Assembly (NCBI GenBank): GCA_946059285.1
Contig: CAMGMW010000029.1
Location: forward strand, 1 to 10,475
DNA length: 10,475 bases
DNA from: an uncultured Clostridia bacterium
Lineage (GTDB): Bacteria; Bacillota_A; Clostridia; Oscillospirales; Oscillospiraceae
Direction of reading: 5' to 3'
Made by a program: the position numbers and the translations under genes. Shown here one piece after another: positions 1 through 6,930 of the stretch (position 1 is its first letter; every line of letters starts with the position of its first letter). The notes beneath the pieces are model-generated. The model worked only from the letters and a program-made list of their open reading frames with translations. It ran no database searches and had not been told where the DNA came from.

Positions 1-793
1 CATTGTTTCCAATAAACCGCAAACCACACGCAACCGTATCTGCGGCGTGATCACACAAGGGGATACCCAGCTCGTGTTCGTCGACACACCGGGCTTTCAT
101 AAGCCCAGAACGAAGTTGGGCGACTATATGGTCAACGTGGTGCGGGAATCCGTCGCCGATGTGGACGTTGTGCTGCTTTTGGTGGAGCCGATTGCAAATA
201 TTGGTCCGCAGGAGGAGACGCTGCTTGCGCAGATCAGACAGTCCGGCGCGCCTGCGATTCTGGTCATCAATAAAATTGACACGGTGGAAAAGGAAAGCCT
301 TCTGGCAGTCATGGCAGTTTATGCAAAGCAGTTTGATTTTGACGCAGTAATTCCGATTTCTGCAAAGTATAAGGAGGGAATCGAAGAGCTTCTGGATGAA
401 TGCCGGAAGTATGCGTCGGAGAGTCCCTTTTTCTTCCCGGAGGAGATGACCTCCGATCAGCCGGAACGGCAGGTGATCGCGGAGATCATCCGCGAAAAGC
501 TGCTTTGGAATCTGGAACGCGAGATCCCGCACGGCACGGCGGTGGAGATTACGAGATTTTCCGAGCGGGACAGCGGCGTGATTGATGTGGATGCGACGAT
601 TTACTGCGAAAAAGCCAGCCACAAGGGGATTATCATTGGTAAAAACGGCGCGATGCTGAAGAAAATCAGCACAGCGGCCCGCGAGGACTGTGAGCGGTTC
701 ATGGGGACAAAAGTCTTCCTTCAGACATGGGTTAAGGTGAAGGAAAACTGGCGTGACAGCGACTTTTTGATCCGCAATTTCGGCTATGAATAA
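1..793 (+). CDS. era: GTPase Era, C-terminal 263 residues (5' end cut off by window)
   Basis: Era is an essential GTPase that binds the 3' end of 16S rRNA during 30S subunit maturation. The frame is open from base 2, so the GTG at 47 is an internal codon and not the start. Residues before it, including SNKPQTTRNRI, are the conserved Era switch I (G2) region. G3 is DTPG at 83-94, G4 is NKID at 269-280, and G5 is the SAK around 360. The C-terminal KH domain shows the loop GIIIGKNG at 626-649 and the usual tail ending DFLIRNFGYE. About 35-40 N-terminal residues with the P-loop are outside the window. Era is normally about 300 residues, so the gene looks intact. It heads the era-yqzL-recO order seen in many Firmicutes. 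Its promoter is not visible. Confidence 0.97.
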   Translation, partial: IVSNKPQTTRNRICGVITQGDTQLVFVDTPGFHKPRTKLGDYMVNVVRESVADVDVVLLLVEPIANIGPQEETLLAQIRQSGAPAILVINKIDTVEKESLLAVMAVYAKQFDFDAVIPISAKYKEGIEELLDECRKYASESPFFFPEEMTSDQPERQVIAEIIREKLLWNLEREIPHGTAVEITRFSERDSGVIDVDATIYCEKASHKGIIIGKNGAMLKKISTAAREDCERFMGTKVFLQTWVKVKENWRDSDFLIRNFGYE

Positions 794-871
794 TAAACAT
801 AACAGATATTTCAAGGTATGTTCTGTCCCACAGGTCAAATCCTAACACTATCAAATGCAGGAGGATGACAG

Positions 872-964
872 ATGGACGAAGCTTTTTTCTGGCAACTGTT
901 TCTGGAAACCGGAGCACCGGAGGCATACCTTCTATATCGCAGAGAGGAAAACAGGAAAACCTGA
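872..964 (+). CDS. yqzL: Small YqzL-like protein, 30 residues
   Basis: A 30-codon frame starts at ATG 872 and stops at TGA 962-964. It has a near-ideal ribosome binding site, AGGAGG at 859-864, seven bases before the start. The peptide begins MDEAFFWQLFLETGAPEAYL and continues with LYRREENRKT. The pattern of an early Phe-Trp, then Leu-Phe, Thr-Gly, and a Tyr-Leu-Leu-Tyr segment matches what I know of the YqzL family, a tiny protein found between era and recO in Bacillus and many clostridia. Position, ribosome binding site and sequence pattern agree. The function of YqzL is unknown; the peptide is soluble-looking and has no signal or membrane segment. It is short enough to be missed by routine gene callers. 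Confidence 0.82.
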   Translation: MDEAFFWQLFLETGAPEAYLLYRREENRKT

Positions 965-971
965 TCATATT

Positions 972-989
972 GCAGGGTGATCGCCCTGC
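972..989. repeat. Near-palindrome between yqzL and recO
   Basis: GCAGGG at 972-977 and CCCTGC at 984-989 form a perfect 6-bp stem around TGATCG, and all but two symmetric positions of the 18 bases match. It lies after the yqzL stop and just before the recO ribosome binding site (AGGAGA, 995-1000). No T-run follows, so it is not a standard terminator. It may be an mRNA hairpin that tunes recO translation, or it may be chance. Confidence 0.35.
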
Positions 990-1004
990 TACATAGGAGA
1001 GCAC

Positions 1005-1763
1005 ATGTATCTGAAAACGGAAGGCATCGTCCTGCGGGAAACGGAATATAAAGATAACGACAAACTGCTGACGGTGCTGACGCGGGAGGACGGACTGCTG
1101 ACAGTGAAGGCGCGTGGCGTCAAGAGCCGCGGCAGTAAGCTCCGTGCGGCATGTCAGCTTCTGACTTTTTCCGACTTTACGCTTTTGGACTATCAGGGGC
1201 GCTATACGGCGACGGAGGCAACGGCGAGAGAAATGTTTACTCCGCTGCGGGAGGATCTTGAGCGTTTGTCGCTTGCGTCATATTTTGCACAGGTCGCGGA
1301 GGTTATTGCGCAGGAGGATGTACCGAACCCGCAGCTCCTGCCGCTGTTGCTCAATGCGCTGTTTGCGCTGTGCCAGAAATCTCAGCCGCAAATGCTGATC
1401 AAGGCGGCGTTTGAGTTGAGGGTTGCCTGCATTGCAGGCTATTTGCCGGACTTGCGGGGTTGCGTAATCTGCGGCAGGACGAATCCGGACCGCTTCAACA
1501 TTACCCATGGAGCATTGCAGTGCGCCGATTGCCGCGCAGATTGGGCGGACGGCATTCGAATGCCGCTTTCCGCGGGGACGTTGGCTGCGATGCGCTATAT
1601 CGTCAGCGCAGAGCCGCGCCGGCTGTATGCGTTTACTCTGTCAGAGACATCTTTGGCAGAACTGAGCGGGATTACGGAGAGCTACCTGTGTGCCAGACTG
1701 GAACGTGGCTTTTACACACTTGATTTTTATAAATCACTATTTTTTGAACGGAGTTACGAATGA
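1005..1763 (+). CDS. recO: DNA repair protein RecO, 252 residues
   Basis: RecO works with RecR (and RecF) to load RecA onto SSB-coated single-stranded DNA and anneals complementary strands. The N-terminus MYLKTEGIVLRETEYKDNDK is the typical start of the RecO OB-fold (about residues 1-80): a TEGIVL strand followed by a conserved Asp. A helical region follows, carrying the four-cysteine zinc finger C153-x2-C156 and C173-x2-C176 common in RecO. The length of 252 is usual. The start ATG at 1005 has AGGAGA at 995-1000 four bases upstream. The stop overlaps the mutS2 start by ATGA, so the two are translationally coupled. The neighbours era and yqzL upstream are the expected context in Firmicutes. 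Confidence 0.96.
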   Translation: MYLKTEGIVLRETEYKDNDKLLTVLTREDGLLTVKARGVKSRGSKLRAACQLLTFSDFTLLDYQGRYTATEATAREMFTPLREDLERLSLASYFAQVAEVIAQEDVPNPQLLPLLLNALFALCQKSQPQMLIKAAFELRVACIAGYLPDLRGCVICGRTNPDRFNITHGALQCADCRADWADGIRMPLSAGTLAAMRYIVSAEPRRLYAFTLSETSLAELSGITESYLCARLERGFYTLDFYKSLFFERSYE

Positions 1764-4132
1764 CAGAACTATATGAAAAATCGTTAAAAAAGCTGGAACT
1801 GGAAGCGGTACTCTCCAGACTTGCCGCGTGCGCCAACAGTGATGACGGCAAAGAGCGCTGTTTGGGGCTAATGCCGCTGACGGATGCGGAGGATATCCGG
1901 CTGCTGCAGAAGCAGACGACGGCTGCATGCGGGCTGATCACGCTGAAGGGCGCACCCAGCTTCCATAATGTGCACGAGATCGCACCGTCATTGGAGCGGG
2001 CGGATCGCGGCGGCTGCCTGACACCCGCTGAACTGCTTCGGATTGCCGGTGTCCTGCATTGTATCCGCAGCGTCAAGTCGTACTATAACACCGACAGCGT
2101 GCAAACGGTGTTGGATGTCTATTTTCAGGAGCTTTCCCCCAATCGCTATTTGGAGGAAAAAATCAGCAATTCCATTCTTTCTGAGGAAGAGATTGCCGAT
2201 GCAGCCAGCAGCGAATTAGCGGATATCCGCCGCCATATGCGCATCCAAAGCGCGAAGGTGAAGGAATCCCTGCAAAAGATCATCACTTCTCCCAGCTATT
2301 CCAAATATTTACGCGACCCGATCATCACTTTGCGCGGGGATCGCTATGTGGTCCCGGTGAAGAGTGAATACAAGAGCGAGATTCCCGGACTGGTGCATGA
2401 CGTTTCCTCCACAGGCAGTACGTTTTTTATTGAACCGATGTCAGCGGTCAACGCGAACAACGCGCTTCGGGAGCTGATGATCCGCGAGAAAAAGGAGATC
2501 GAGCGCATTCTTGCGGAGCTTTCCGCCGAAGCGGCGTCTTTCCGCGAGAGCATCTGCCACAGTTATGAGATGCTGGTTGCGTTGGATGTGATCTTTGCAA
2601 AAGCACGGCTGTCTCTGGCGATGGATGCTGTCGAGCCGGAAATTCGAGCCGATGCCACGATCGAGTTGGTGCGTGCAAGACATCCACTCATTGAGAAAAA
2701 GACCGTCGTTCCCATTTCCGTGCGCCTGGGCAGTGACTTTGATACGCTGATCATCACCGGTCCGAACACCGGAGGTAAGACGGTTACACTGAAAACGATC
2801 GGGCTTTTGACCCTGATGGCGGAATGCGGACTGCATATCCCGGCAGAGCATGGCAGCGCGGTATCGATTTTTGAGCGGGTTCTGGCGGACATCGGCGACG
2901 AGCAGTCGATTGAGCAATCCCTTTCGACGTTCTCCGCGCATATGAAAAATATTGTGCAGATCGTTTCTGACTGCGACAGTGATACGCTGGTGCTGTTTGA
3001 CGAACTGGGGGCAGGAACCGACCCCGCCGAGGGCGCTGCGCTCGCTACGGCGCTGATCGAATTCTGCCGTCAGTGCGGCAGCCGCGTGGCGGCGACGACG
3101 CACTATGCGGAGCTAAAGCTCTATGCCATGCGCACGCAGGGCGTTATGAACGCCTCCTGTGAATTTGACGTGGAGACGCTGCGACCGACCTACCGTCTGT
3201 TGATCGGCATACCGGGAAAATCCAATGCCTTTGCGATTTCTCACCGCCTGGGACTGCCGGATATGATCATCGACAAGGCGAAAAGTCTGGTCAATGAAAA
3301 CGACCGCAATTTTGAAGACGTGCTCAACCAGCTGGAGCAGCAGCGGCAGCAGATGGAGACGGCAAAGTTGGAAGCGGAGCGTCTGCGTCTGGAGACGGAG
3401 CAAATGAAAGAGAAGTCCGAGGCATACTACGCCGAAATCAAGCGGGAGCGGGAAAAGGCGGTAAAAGTCGCCCGTGCGGAGGCGCAGAGCATCATTGAAA
3501 ATGCGCGGCGCGTCTCCAATGAGGTGGCGGAGGAACTTAAACAGCTTCGCAGACAAATGCGCGACAGTGCGGATGTGCAGGACAGCAACGCAAAGCAGGC
3601 GGAGCTGCGGCGAAGGCTCAATGAGGCGGAGGATGCGTTGGCAGACCGGCAGAAGCAGCCTGAGCGTCCCGCGGCGACCCGGGCCATCAGGCCGGGCGAT
3701 ACGGTGGAGCTGCTTCGCTTCGGTACAAGGGCTTCCGTGCTTTCCATCAACAAGGACGGCAGCTATGAATTGCAGGCGGGCGTCATGAAGATGACAGCTA
3801 AGCCGGAGGAGGTCTACCTGATTGAAGAGACGCAGCAGCAGACCAAGAAAATCATTGAACGGGCGCAGCGAGAATTCCGGAATGTTGCCACTGCCGCGGA
3901 ATTGGACCTGCGCGGTATGAGCGCGGGAGAAGCGGTTGCAGCGCTGTCAATTTTCTTGGATAATGCCATGCTGGCAAACCTTGCCTCTGTGCGGATTATC
4001 CATGGAAAAGGATCCGGAATCCTGCGAAAAGCGGTGCATGAGGAGCTTAAACACAACCGAGCGGTCAAACGCTATCGTCTGGGTGTTTACGGCGAAGGCG
4101 AGGACGGCGTGACCATTGCGGAACTAAATTAA
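1760..4132 (+). CDS. mutS2: MutS2: Smr-domain MutS-family ATPase/endonuclease, 790 residues
   Basis: MutS2 is a MutS paralogue that lacks the mismatch-recognition domain. In different bacteria it has been linked to suppression of homologous recombination and to rescue of collided ribosomes. The N-terminal core and clamp cover about residues 1-320. The ATPase has Walker A GPNTGGKT at 334-341 and Walker B DTLVLFDE at 408-415, followed by GAGTDPAEG and an ATTHY segment. A Glu/Arg/Lys-rich coiled coil runs from about 512 to 632. A KOW-like stretch begins near RPGDTV at about 644. The C-terminal Smr domain carries both signature motifs, LDLRG at 715-719 and HGKGSG at 748-753, so the nuclease-type domain looks intact. 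Length is normal for the family (about 780-790). The start overlaps the recO stop by ATGA. A run of seven T residues follows the stop, without a hairpin. Confidence 0.97.
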   Translation: MTELYEKSLKKLELEAVLSRLAACANSDDGKERCLGLMPLTDAEDIRLLQKQTTAACGLITLKGAPSFHNVHEIAPSLERADRGGCLTPAELLRIAGVLHCIRSVKSYYNTDSVQTVLDVYFQELSPNRYLEEKISNSILSEEEIADAASSELADIRRHMRIQSAKVKESLQKIITSPSYSKYLRDPIITLRGDRYVVPVKSEYKSEIPGLVHDVSSTGSTFFIEPMSAVNANNALRELMIREKKEIERILAELSAEAASFRESICHSYEMLVALDVIFAKARLSLAMDAVEPEIRADATIELVRARHPLIEKKTVVPISVRLGSDFDTLIITGPNTGGKTVTLKTIGLLTLMAECGLHIPAEHGSAVSIFERVLADIGDEQSIEQSLSTFSAHMKNIVQIVSDCDSDTLVLFDELGAGTDPAEGAALATALIEFCRQCGSRVAATTHYAELKLYAMRTQGVMNASCEFDVETLRPTYRLLIGIPGKSNAFAISHRLGLPDMIIDKAKSLVNENDRNFEDVLNQLEQQRQQMETAKLEAERLRLETEQMKEKSEAYYAEIKREREKAVKVARAEAQSIIENARRVSNEVAEELKQLRRQMRDSADVQDSNAKQAELRRRLNEAEDALADRQKQPERPAATRAIRPGDTVELLRFGTRASVLSINKDGSYELQAGVMKMTAKPEEVYLIEETQQQTKKIIERAQREFRNVATAAELDLRGMSAGEAVAALSIFLDNAMLANLASVRIIHGKGSGILRKAVHEELKHNRAVKRYRLGVYGEGEDGVTIAELN

Positions 4133-4140
4133 TTTTTTTG

Positions 4141-4168
4141 TTGACAAATCCTCAGGATTTGATATATT
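4141..4168 (+). promoter_or_regulatory. Sigma-A-type promoter of the HPr-like gene with an operator-like palindrome
   Basis: TTGACA at 4141-4146 (perfect -35) and TATATT at 4163-4168 (-10) are 16 bases apart. The bases before -35 (about 4125-4140) are almost all A/T and could act as an UP element. The spacer contains the perfect inverted repeat AAATCC-TCA-GGATTT at 4146-4160, placed where a repressor would block RNA polymerase. Transcription should start near 4175. Confidence 0.8.
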
Positions 4169-4179
4169 TTATGTAGACG

Positions 4180-4197
4180 TACAATCTTCGGATTGTA
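4180..4197 (+). promoter_or_regulatory. 5' UTR hairpin with UUCG tetraloop
   Basis: TACAATC (4180-4186), TTCG (4187-4190) and GATTGTA (4191-4197) form a perfect 7-bp stem closed by the very stable C(UUCG)G tetraloop. With a predicted start near 4175, the hairpin sits within a few bases of the mRNA 5' end. It ends about nine bases before the ribosome binding site AAGGAG (4205-4210) and leaves that site free. A 5' stability hairpin is the simplest reading. Confidence 0.6.
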
Positions 4198-4218
4198 ACT
4201 GATTAAGGAGTGACGCGC

Positions 4219-4479
4219 ATGTATACAGAAAAATCAGTCGTAAAATGTGAATCCGGACTGCATAATAAGCAGGCTACTTATTTTATTCAGAAGGCGAATG
4301 AGTTCCGTTCCAGCATTTGGATCGAGGCGGATGACCGCAAGATCAATGCGAAGAGTCTGTTGGGCGTCCTTTCGATGGGGATCACCACCGGAACGGAGAT
4401 CACGCTGGTTGCGGAAGGACCTGATGAGGAAGCCGCTGTCAAATCTTTGTCTGCAATGCTGGTGAAGGACATCTTCTGA
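4219..4479 (+). CDS. HPr-family phosphocarrier-like protein, 86 residues, altered active-site loop
   Basis: HPr relays phosphate from enzyme I to sugar-specific EIIA proteins of the PTS through His15. In Firmicutes, HPrK/P also phosphorylates Ser46 for carbon catabolite control. The protein has the 86-residue length and fold pattern of HPr, with His15 in GLH at 13-15 and Ser46 in NAKSLLGVLSMG at 43-54, both at canonical numbers. The loop after His15 is N-K-Q-A where classical HPr has A-R-P-A, so Arg17 is replaced by Lys and Pro18 by Gln. I chose ATG 4219 because AAGGAG at 4205-4210 precedes it at good spacing; the GTG at 4210 overlaps that site and cannot be the start. The gene has its own promoter and terminator. 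It may be a PTS HPr, or a Crh-like regulator acting mainly through Ser46. Confidence 0.9.
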   Translation: MYTEKSVVKCESGLHNKQATYFIQKANEFRSSIWIEADDRKINAKSLLGVLSMGITTGTEITLVAEGPDEEAAVKSLSAMLVKDIF

Positions 4480-4492
4480 GTTTGTAATTCGG

Positions 4493-4533
4493 CTGTCCCA
4501 AGCGCCGCCTATGGGGCGCTTGGGACAGTTTTT
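4493..4533 (+). terminator. Rho-independent terminator after the HPr-like gene
   Basis: CTGTCCCAAGCGCC (4493-4506) pairs perfectly with GGCGCTTGGGACAG (4515-4528), giving 14 bp with an 8-base loop, followed directly by five T residues (4529-4533). This is a textbook strong terminator. It ends only 17 bases before the uvrC start codon. Confidence 0.95.
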
Positions 4534-4550
4534 CATTGGTGAGGGATGAT

Positions 4551-6371
4551 ATGACGCGGGAAGAACTGAAGCAAGCAGCCCTGTCATTGCCGTATGAGCC
4601 GGGCGTTTATCTGATGAAAGACAGCGCGGATACGGTCATCTATGTGGGGAAAGCGAAAAAACTGAAAAACCGGGTCAGCCAGTATTTTCAGGATACCGCG
4701 TCCCATACGCCGAAGACCCGGCGGATGGTTTCGCAGGTGGATCATTTTGAAACCATTGCGGCGGCATCGGAATTTGAGGCATTGGTGCTGGAATGCTCAC
4801 TCATCAAGCACTATATGCCCAAGTACAATATCCTCCTGAAGGACGATAAGGGCTATCCGTATTTGCGGGTGGATCTGCGGGAGGCGTATCCCTCCATCAC
4901 ACTGGCGACACGTGTCAAGGATGACGGCGCAAAGTATTTTGGTCCATATGGAAGCCGTGGGCGCTCCCAACAGGTCATTGAAGCGATCCGCGCCACCTTT
5001 CATCTGCCGAATTGTTCAAAAAAGTTTCCGCGGGACATCGGCAGGGACAGACCCTGCCTGAATTTTCAGATGAATACCTGTGACGGCTGGTGCCGGTCGT
5101 GCAAGACACAGGAAGAGTACCATACACTGCTGGAGCAGGCGGTGCTTCTGCTGGAGGGGAAGCATCAAACCCTGATAGATGCCTTGCAGCAGAAGATGGA
5201 GGCCGCCGCTGAGCGGCTGGAATTTGAACACGCCGCCGAATACCGCGACCGTTTGCGCGCCATCACACTGCTTGGTCAAAAGCAGCTTGTGACCGCGGGA
5301 ACCATGGCGGATACGGATGTCATCGGCTGGCATCAGACCGAGGCAAGGGCCTGCTTTGCCGTGCTGCATTATATTGGCGGCAGCTTGATGGACAAGGATT
5401 ATGAGCTGCTTCCCGTGGCAGATGATCCAGCGGAGGCGCTTTCTTCACTGGTCAAGCAGTATTATCTTGCGCGAAAAGCGGCACCCAGGCGTATTTTGCT
5501 GCCCATGCCGATGGAGGACGCGGCGCCTTTTGCGCAGCTTTTGCAGGAAAAGCTGGAGAAAAAGGTTTCCATCCTTGCCCCGCGGCGCGGGGACGGGAAG
5601 CGGCTGTCAGAGCTGGCCTGCAAAAATGCCGAAGAAGAAGCGCGGCGGGCGACAACGGCGGCAGAACGGCTGAACGGTACGCTTCTGTTGCTGCGGTCCA
5701 TGCTGAAACTGCCTGCGATCCCGGAACGGCTGGAGGCTTATGATATTTCCAATATTTCGGGCACGGATATCGTTGCCTCTATGACGGTGTTTCAGGACGG
5801 AAAACCGAAAAAAAGTGATTATAAGCGATTCAAACTGGAAAACATGGAAGATCAGGACGACTATGCCGCAATGCGTCAGGTGCTGTGCCGCCGCTTCTGC
5901 CATTATCTGGACGGCGACAAGGGCTTCGAGATACGTCCTGATGTGCTGCTGATTGACGGCGGTGCGGTGCATGCGCAGGTAGTGTCTGAGGCGCTTGCGC
6001 AAATGGGTATCGTGATACCGACGTTCGGCATGGTCAAGGACAACCGCCACCGGACGCGGGCATTGGTCACACCGGATGGGGAAGAAATCGGAATCCGGGG
6101 AAATACGGCAGTTTTTTCCTTTATCGGTAGAATTCAGGAAGAAACCCACCGTTTTGCGATCACTTATCACCGCACACTGCGCAGCCGTCGCGTGAAAGGA
6201 TCGTCACTGGACGCGATTCCCGGCATCGGCGAAAAGCGCAGGGGATTGCTGCTAAAAAAATTTAAATCTGTCGCCGCGATCCGCAAGGCGGAGTTGAATG
6301 AGCTGCAAGCGTGTCTGCCCGCTTCTGCGGCACAGGCGGTGTACGACTATTTTCATTCTCAGGAGCCATAA
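4551..6371 (+). CDS. uvrC: UvrABC excinuclease subunit C, 606 residues
   Basis: UvrC makes the 3' and 5' incisions around damage during nucleotide excision repair after UvrA/UvrB recognition. The N-terminal GIY-YIG nuclease shows EPGVYLMKD and VIYVGKAKKLKNR (about 16-41), with Tyr31 and Arg41. A cysteine cluster (C155, C169, C177, C181, with C184 nearby) matches the region that holds an Fe-S cluster in E. coli UvrC. A UVR helix pair lies near 206-240. The RNase H-like C-terminal nuclease has D398 (YDISNISG), D469 (LIDGG) and H533, and the end carries helix-hairpin-helix motifs (IPGIGEKRRG, about 556-565). I prefer ATG 4551 over the in-frame TTG 4536, which lies at the end of the upstream terminator; GGTGAGGG at 4538-4545 is a modest ribosome binding site. 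No promoter fits between the terminator and the start. rsmD starts one base after its stop. Confidence 0.96.
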   Translation: MTREELKQAALSLPYEPGVYLMKDSADTVIYVGKAKKLKNRVSQYFQDTASHTPKTRRMVSQVDHFETIAAASEFEALVLECSLIKHYMPKYNILLKDDKGYPYLRVDLREAYPSITLATRVKDDGAKYFGPYGSRGRSQQVIEAIRATFHLPNCSKKFPRDIGRDRPCLNFQMNTCDGWCRSCKTQEEYHTLLEQAVLLLEGKHQTLIDALQQKMEAAAERLEFEHAAEYRDRLRAITLLGQKQLVTAGTMADTDVIGWHQTEARACFAVLHYIGGSLMDKDYELLPVADDPAEALSSLVKQYYLARKAAPRRILLPMPMEDAAPFAQLLQEKLEKKVSILAPRRGDGKRLSELACKNAEEEARRATTAAERLNGTLLLLRSMLKLPAIPERLEAYDISNISGTDIVASMTVFQDGKPKKSDYKRFKLENMEDQDDYAAMRQVLCRRFCHYLDGDKGFEIRPDVLLIDGGAVHAQVVSEALAQMGIVIPTFGMVKDNRHRTRALVTPDGEEIGIRGNTAVFSFIGRIQEETHRFAITYHRTLRSRRVKGSSLDAIPGIGEKRRGLLLKKFKSVAAIRKAELNELQACLPASAAQAVYDYFHSQEP

Positions 6372-6372
6372 T

Positions 6373-6930
6373 ATGCGAGTGATTACAGGAACCGCACGGG
6401 GTACAAAGCTGAAAACACCGGAGGGGGAACACACCCGTCCGACGACGGACCGTGTGAAGGAAGCTTTGTTCAACATCATACAGTACGACATCTACGGAAC
6501 GGTGCTGGATTTGTTTGCCGGCACGGGACAACTCGGCATTGAAGCGCTCAGCCGCGGTGCCGAGCACGCCGTTTTTGTGGACCAACGGGACGATGCCGTC
6601 GGATTGGTGCGGGAGAACCTGCGCAGAACGCATTTGTCGGATCGTGCCGAAATCATCAAGGGAGAAGCACTGAATTACCTTGTTCGATGCAAAAAATGCT
6701 TCCATTTGATCTTTTTGGACCCTCCCTATGCAGAAAAATCGTTAGAAATTGCAATAAAATCCATCTCAGAAATTGACATTTTGGCAGATGGTGGTATAAT
6801 TATCACAGAACGCCCGGTCGGGAAACCGCTGGACGAGACCTTTGACGGTCTGGAGCGCTCAAAGGACTACCACTATGGGAAGACAATCATAACGCTGTTC
6901 CGTAAGACACAGCGAGAGGATATGAAATGA
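6373..6930 (+). CDS. rsmD: 16S rRNA (guanine966-N2)-methyltransferase RsmD, 185 residues
   Basis: RsmD uses S-adenosylmethionine to methylate N2 of G966 in 16S rRNA, near the P site. The start MRVITGTARGTKLKTP and the TRPTTDRVKEALFN segment are characteristic of the family. The SAM-binding motif I is LDLFAGTG (45-52), and the catalytic motif DPPY is at 116-119. I start it at ATG 6373, one base after the uvrC stop, because the family sequence begins there; the frame is open further upstream inside uvrC, but that part resembles nothing in the family. Its last codons overlap the coaD start by ATGA, a pairing common in many bacteria. A consensus promoter for downstream genes is embedded in its coding sequence at 6773-6800. 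Confidence 0.95.
   Translation: MRVITGTARGTKLKTPEGEHTRPTTDRVKEALFNIIQYDIYGTVLDLFAGTGQLGIEALSRGAEHAVFVDQRDDAVGLVRENLRRTHLSDRAEIIKGEALNYLVRCKKCFHLIFLDPPYAEKSLEIAIKSISEIDILADGGIIITERPVGKPLDETFDGLERSKDYHYGKTIITLFRKTQREDMK
6773..6800 (+). promoter_or_regulatory. Consensus promoter inside rsmD, facing coaD
   Basis: TTGACA at 6773-6778 and TATAAT at 6795-6800 are both perfect six-base consensus elements, 16 bases apart, with an extended -10 TG at 6792-6793. Transcription would start near 6807, about 120 bases before the coaD ATG. The surrounding codons (EIDILADGGIIIT) are more A/T-rich than the neighbouring coding sequence. The match is unusually good for a site inside a gene. Confidence 0.7.

Noticed and set aside
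2441..3103. Long minus-strand open frame (220 codons) opposite mutS2
   Set aside because: It lies entirely over the conserved ATPase coding region of mutS2, has no ribosome binding site or recognisable protein motif, and looks like a shadow of G+C-biased codons.
4133..4139. T-run after mutS2 as a terminator
   Set aside because: No GC-rich stem precedes it; it more likely belongs to the A/T-rich region upstream of the HPr-like promoter.
5607..6170. Minus-strand open frame (187 codons) opposite the uvrC C-terminal half
   Set aside because: The plus-strand UvrC nuclease residues are all present here; the antisense translation resembles no protein.
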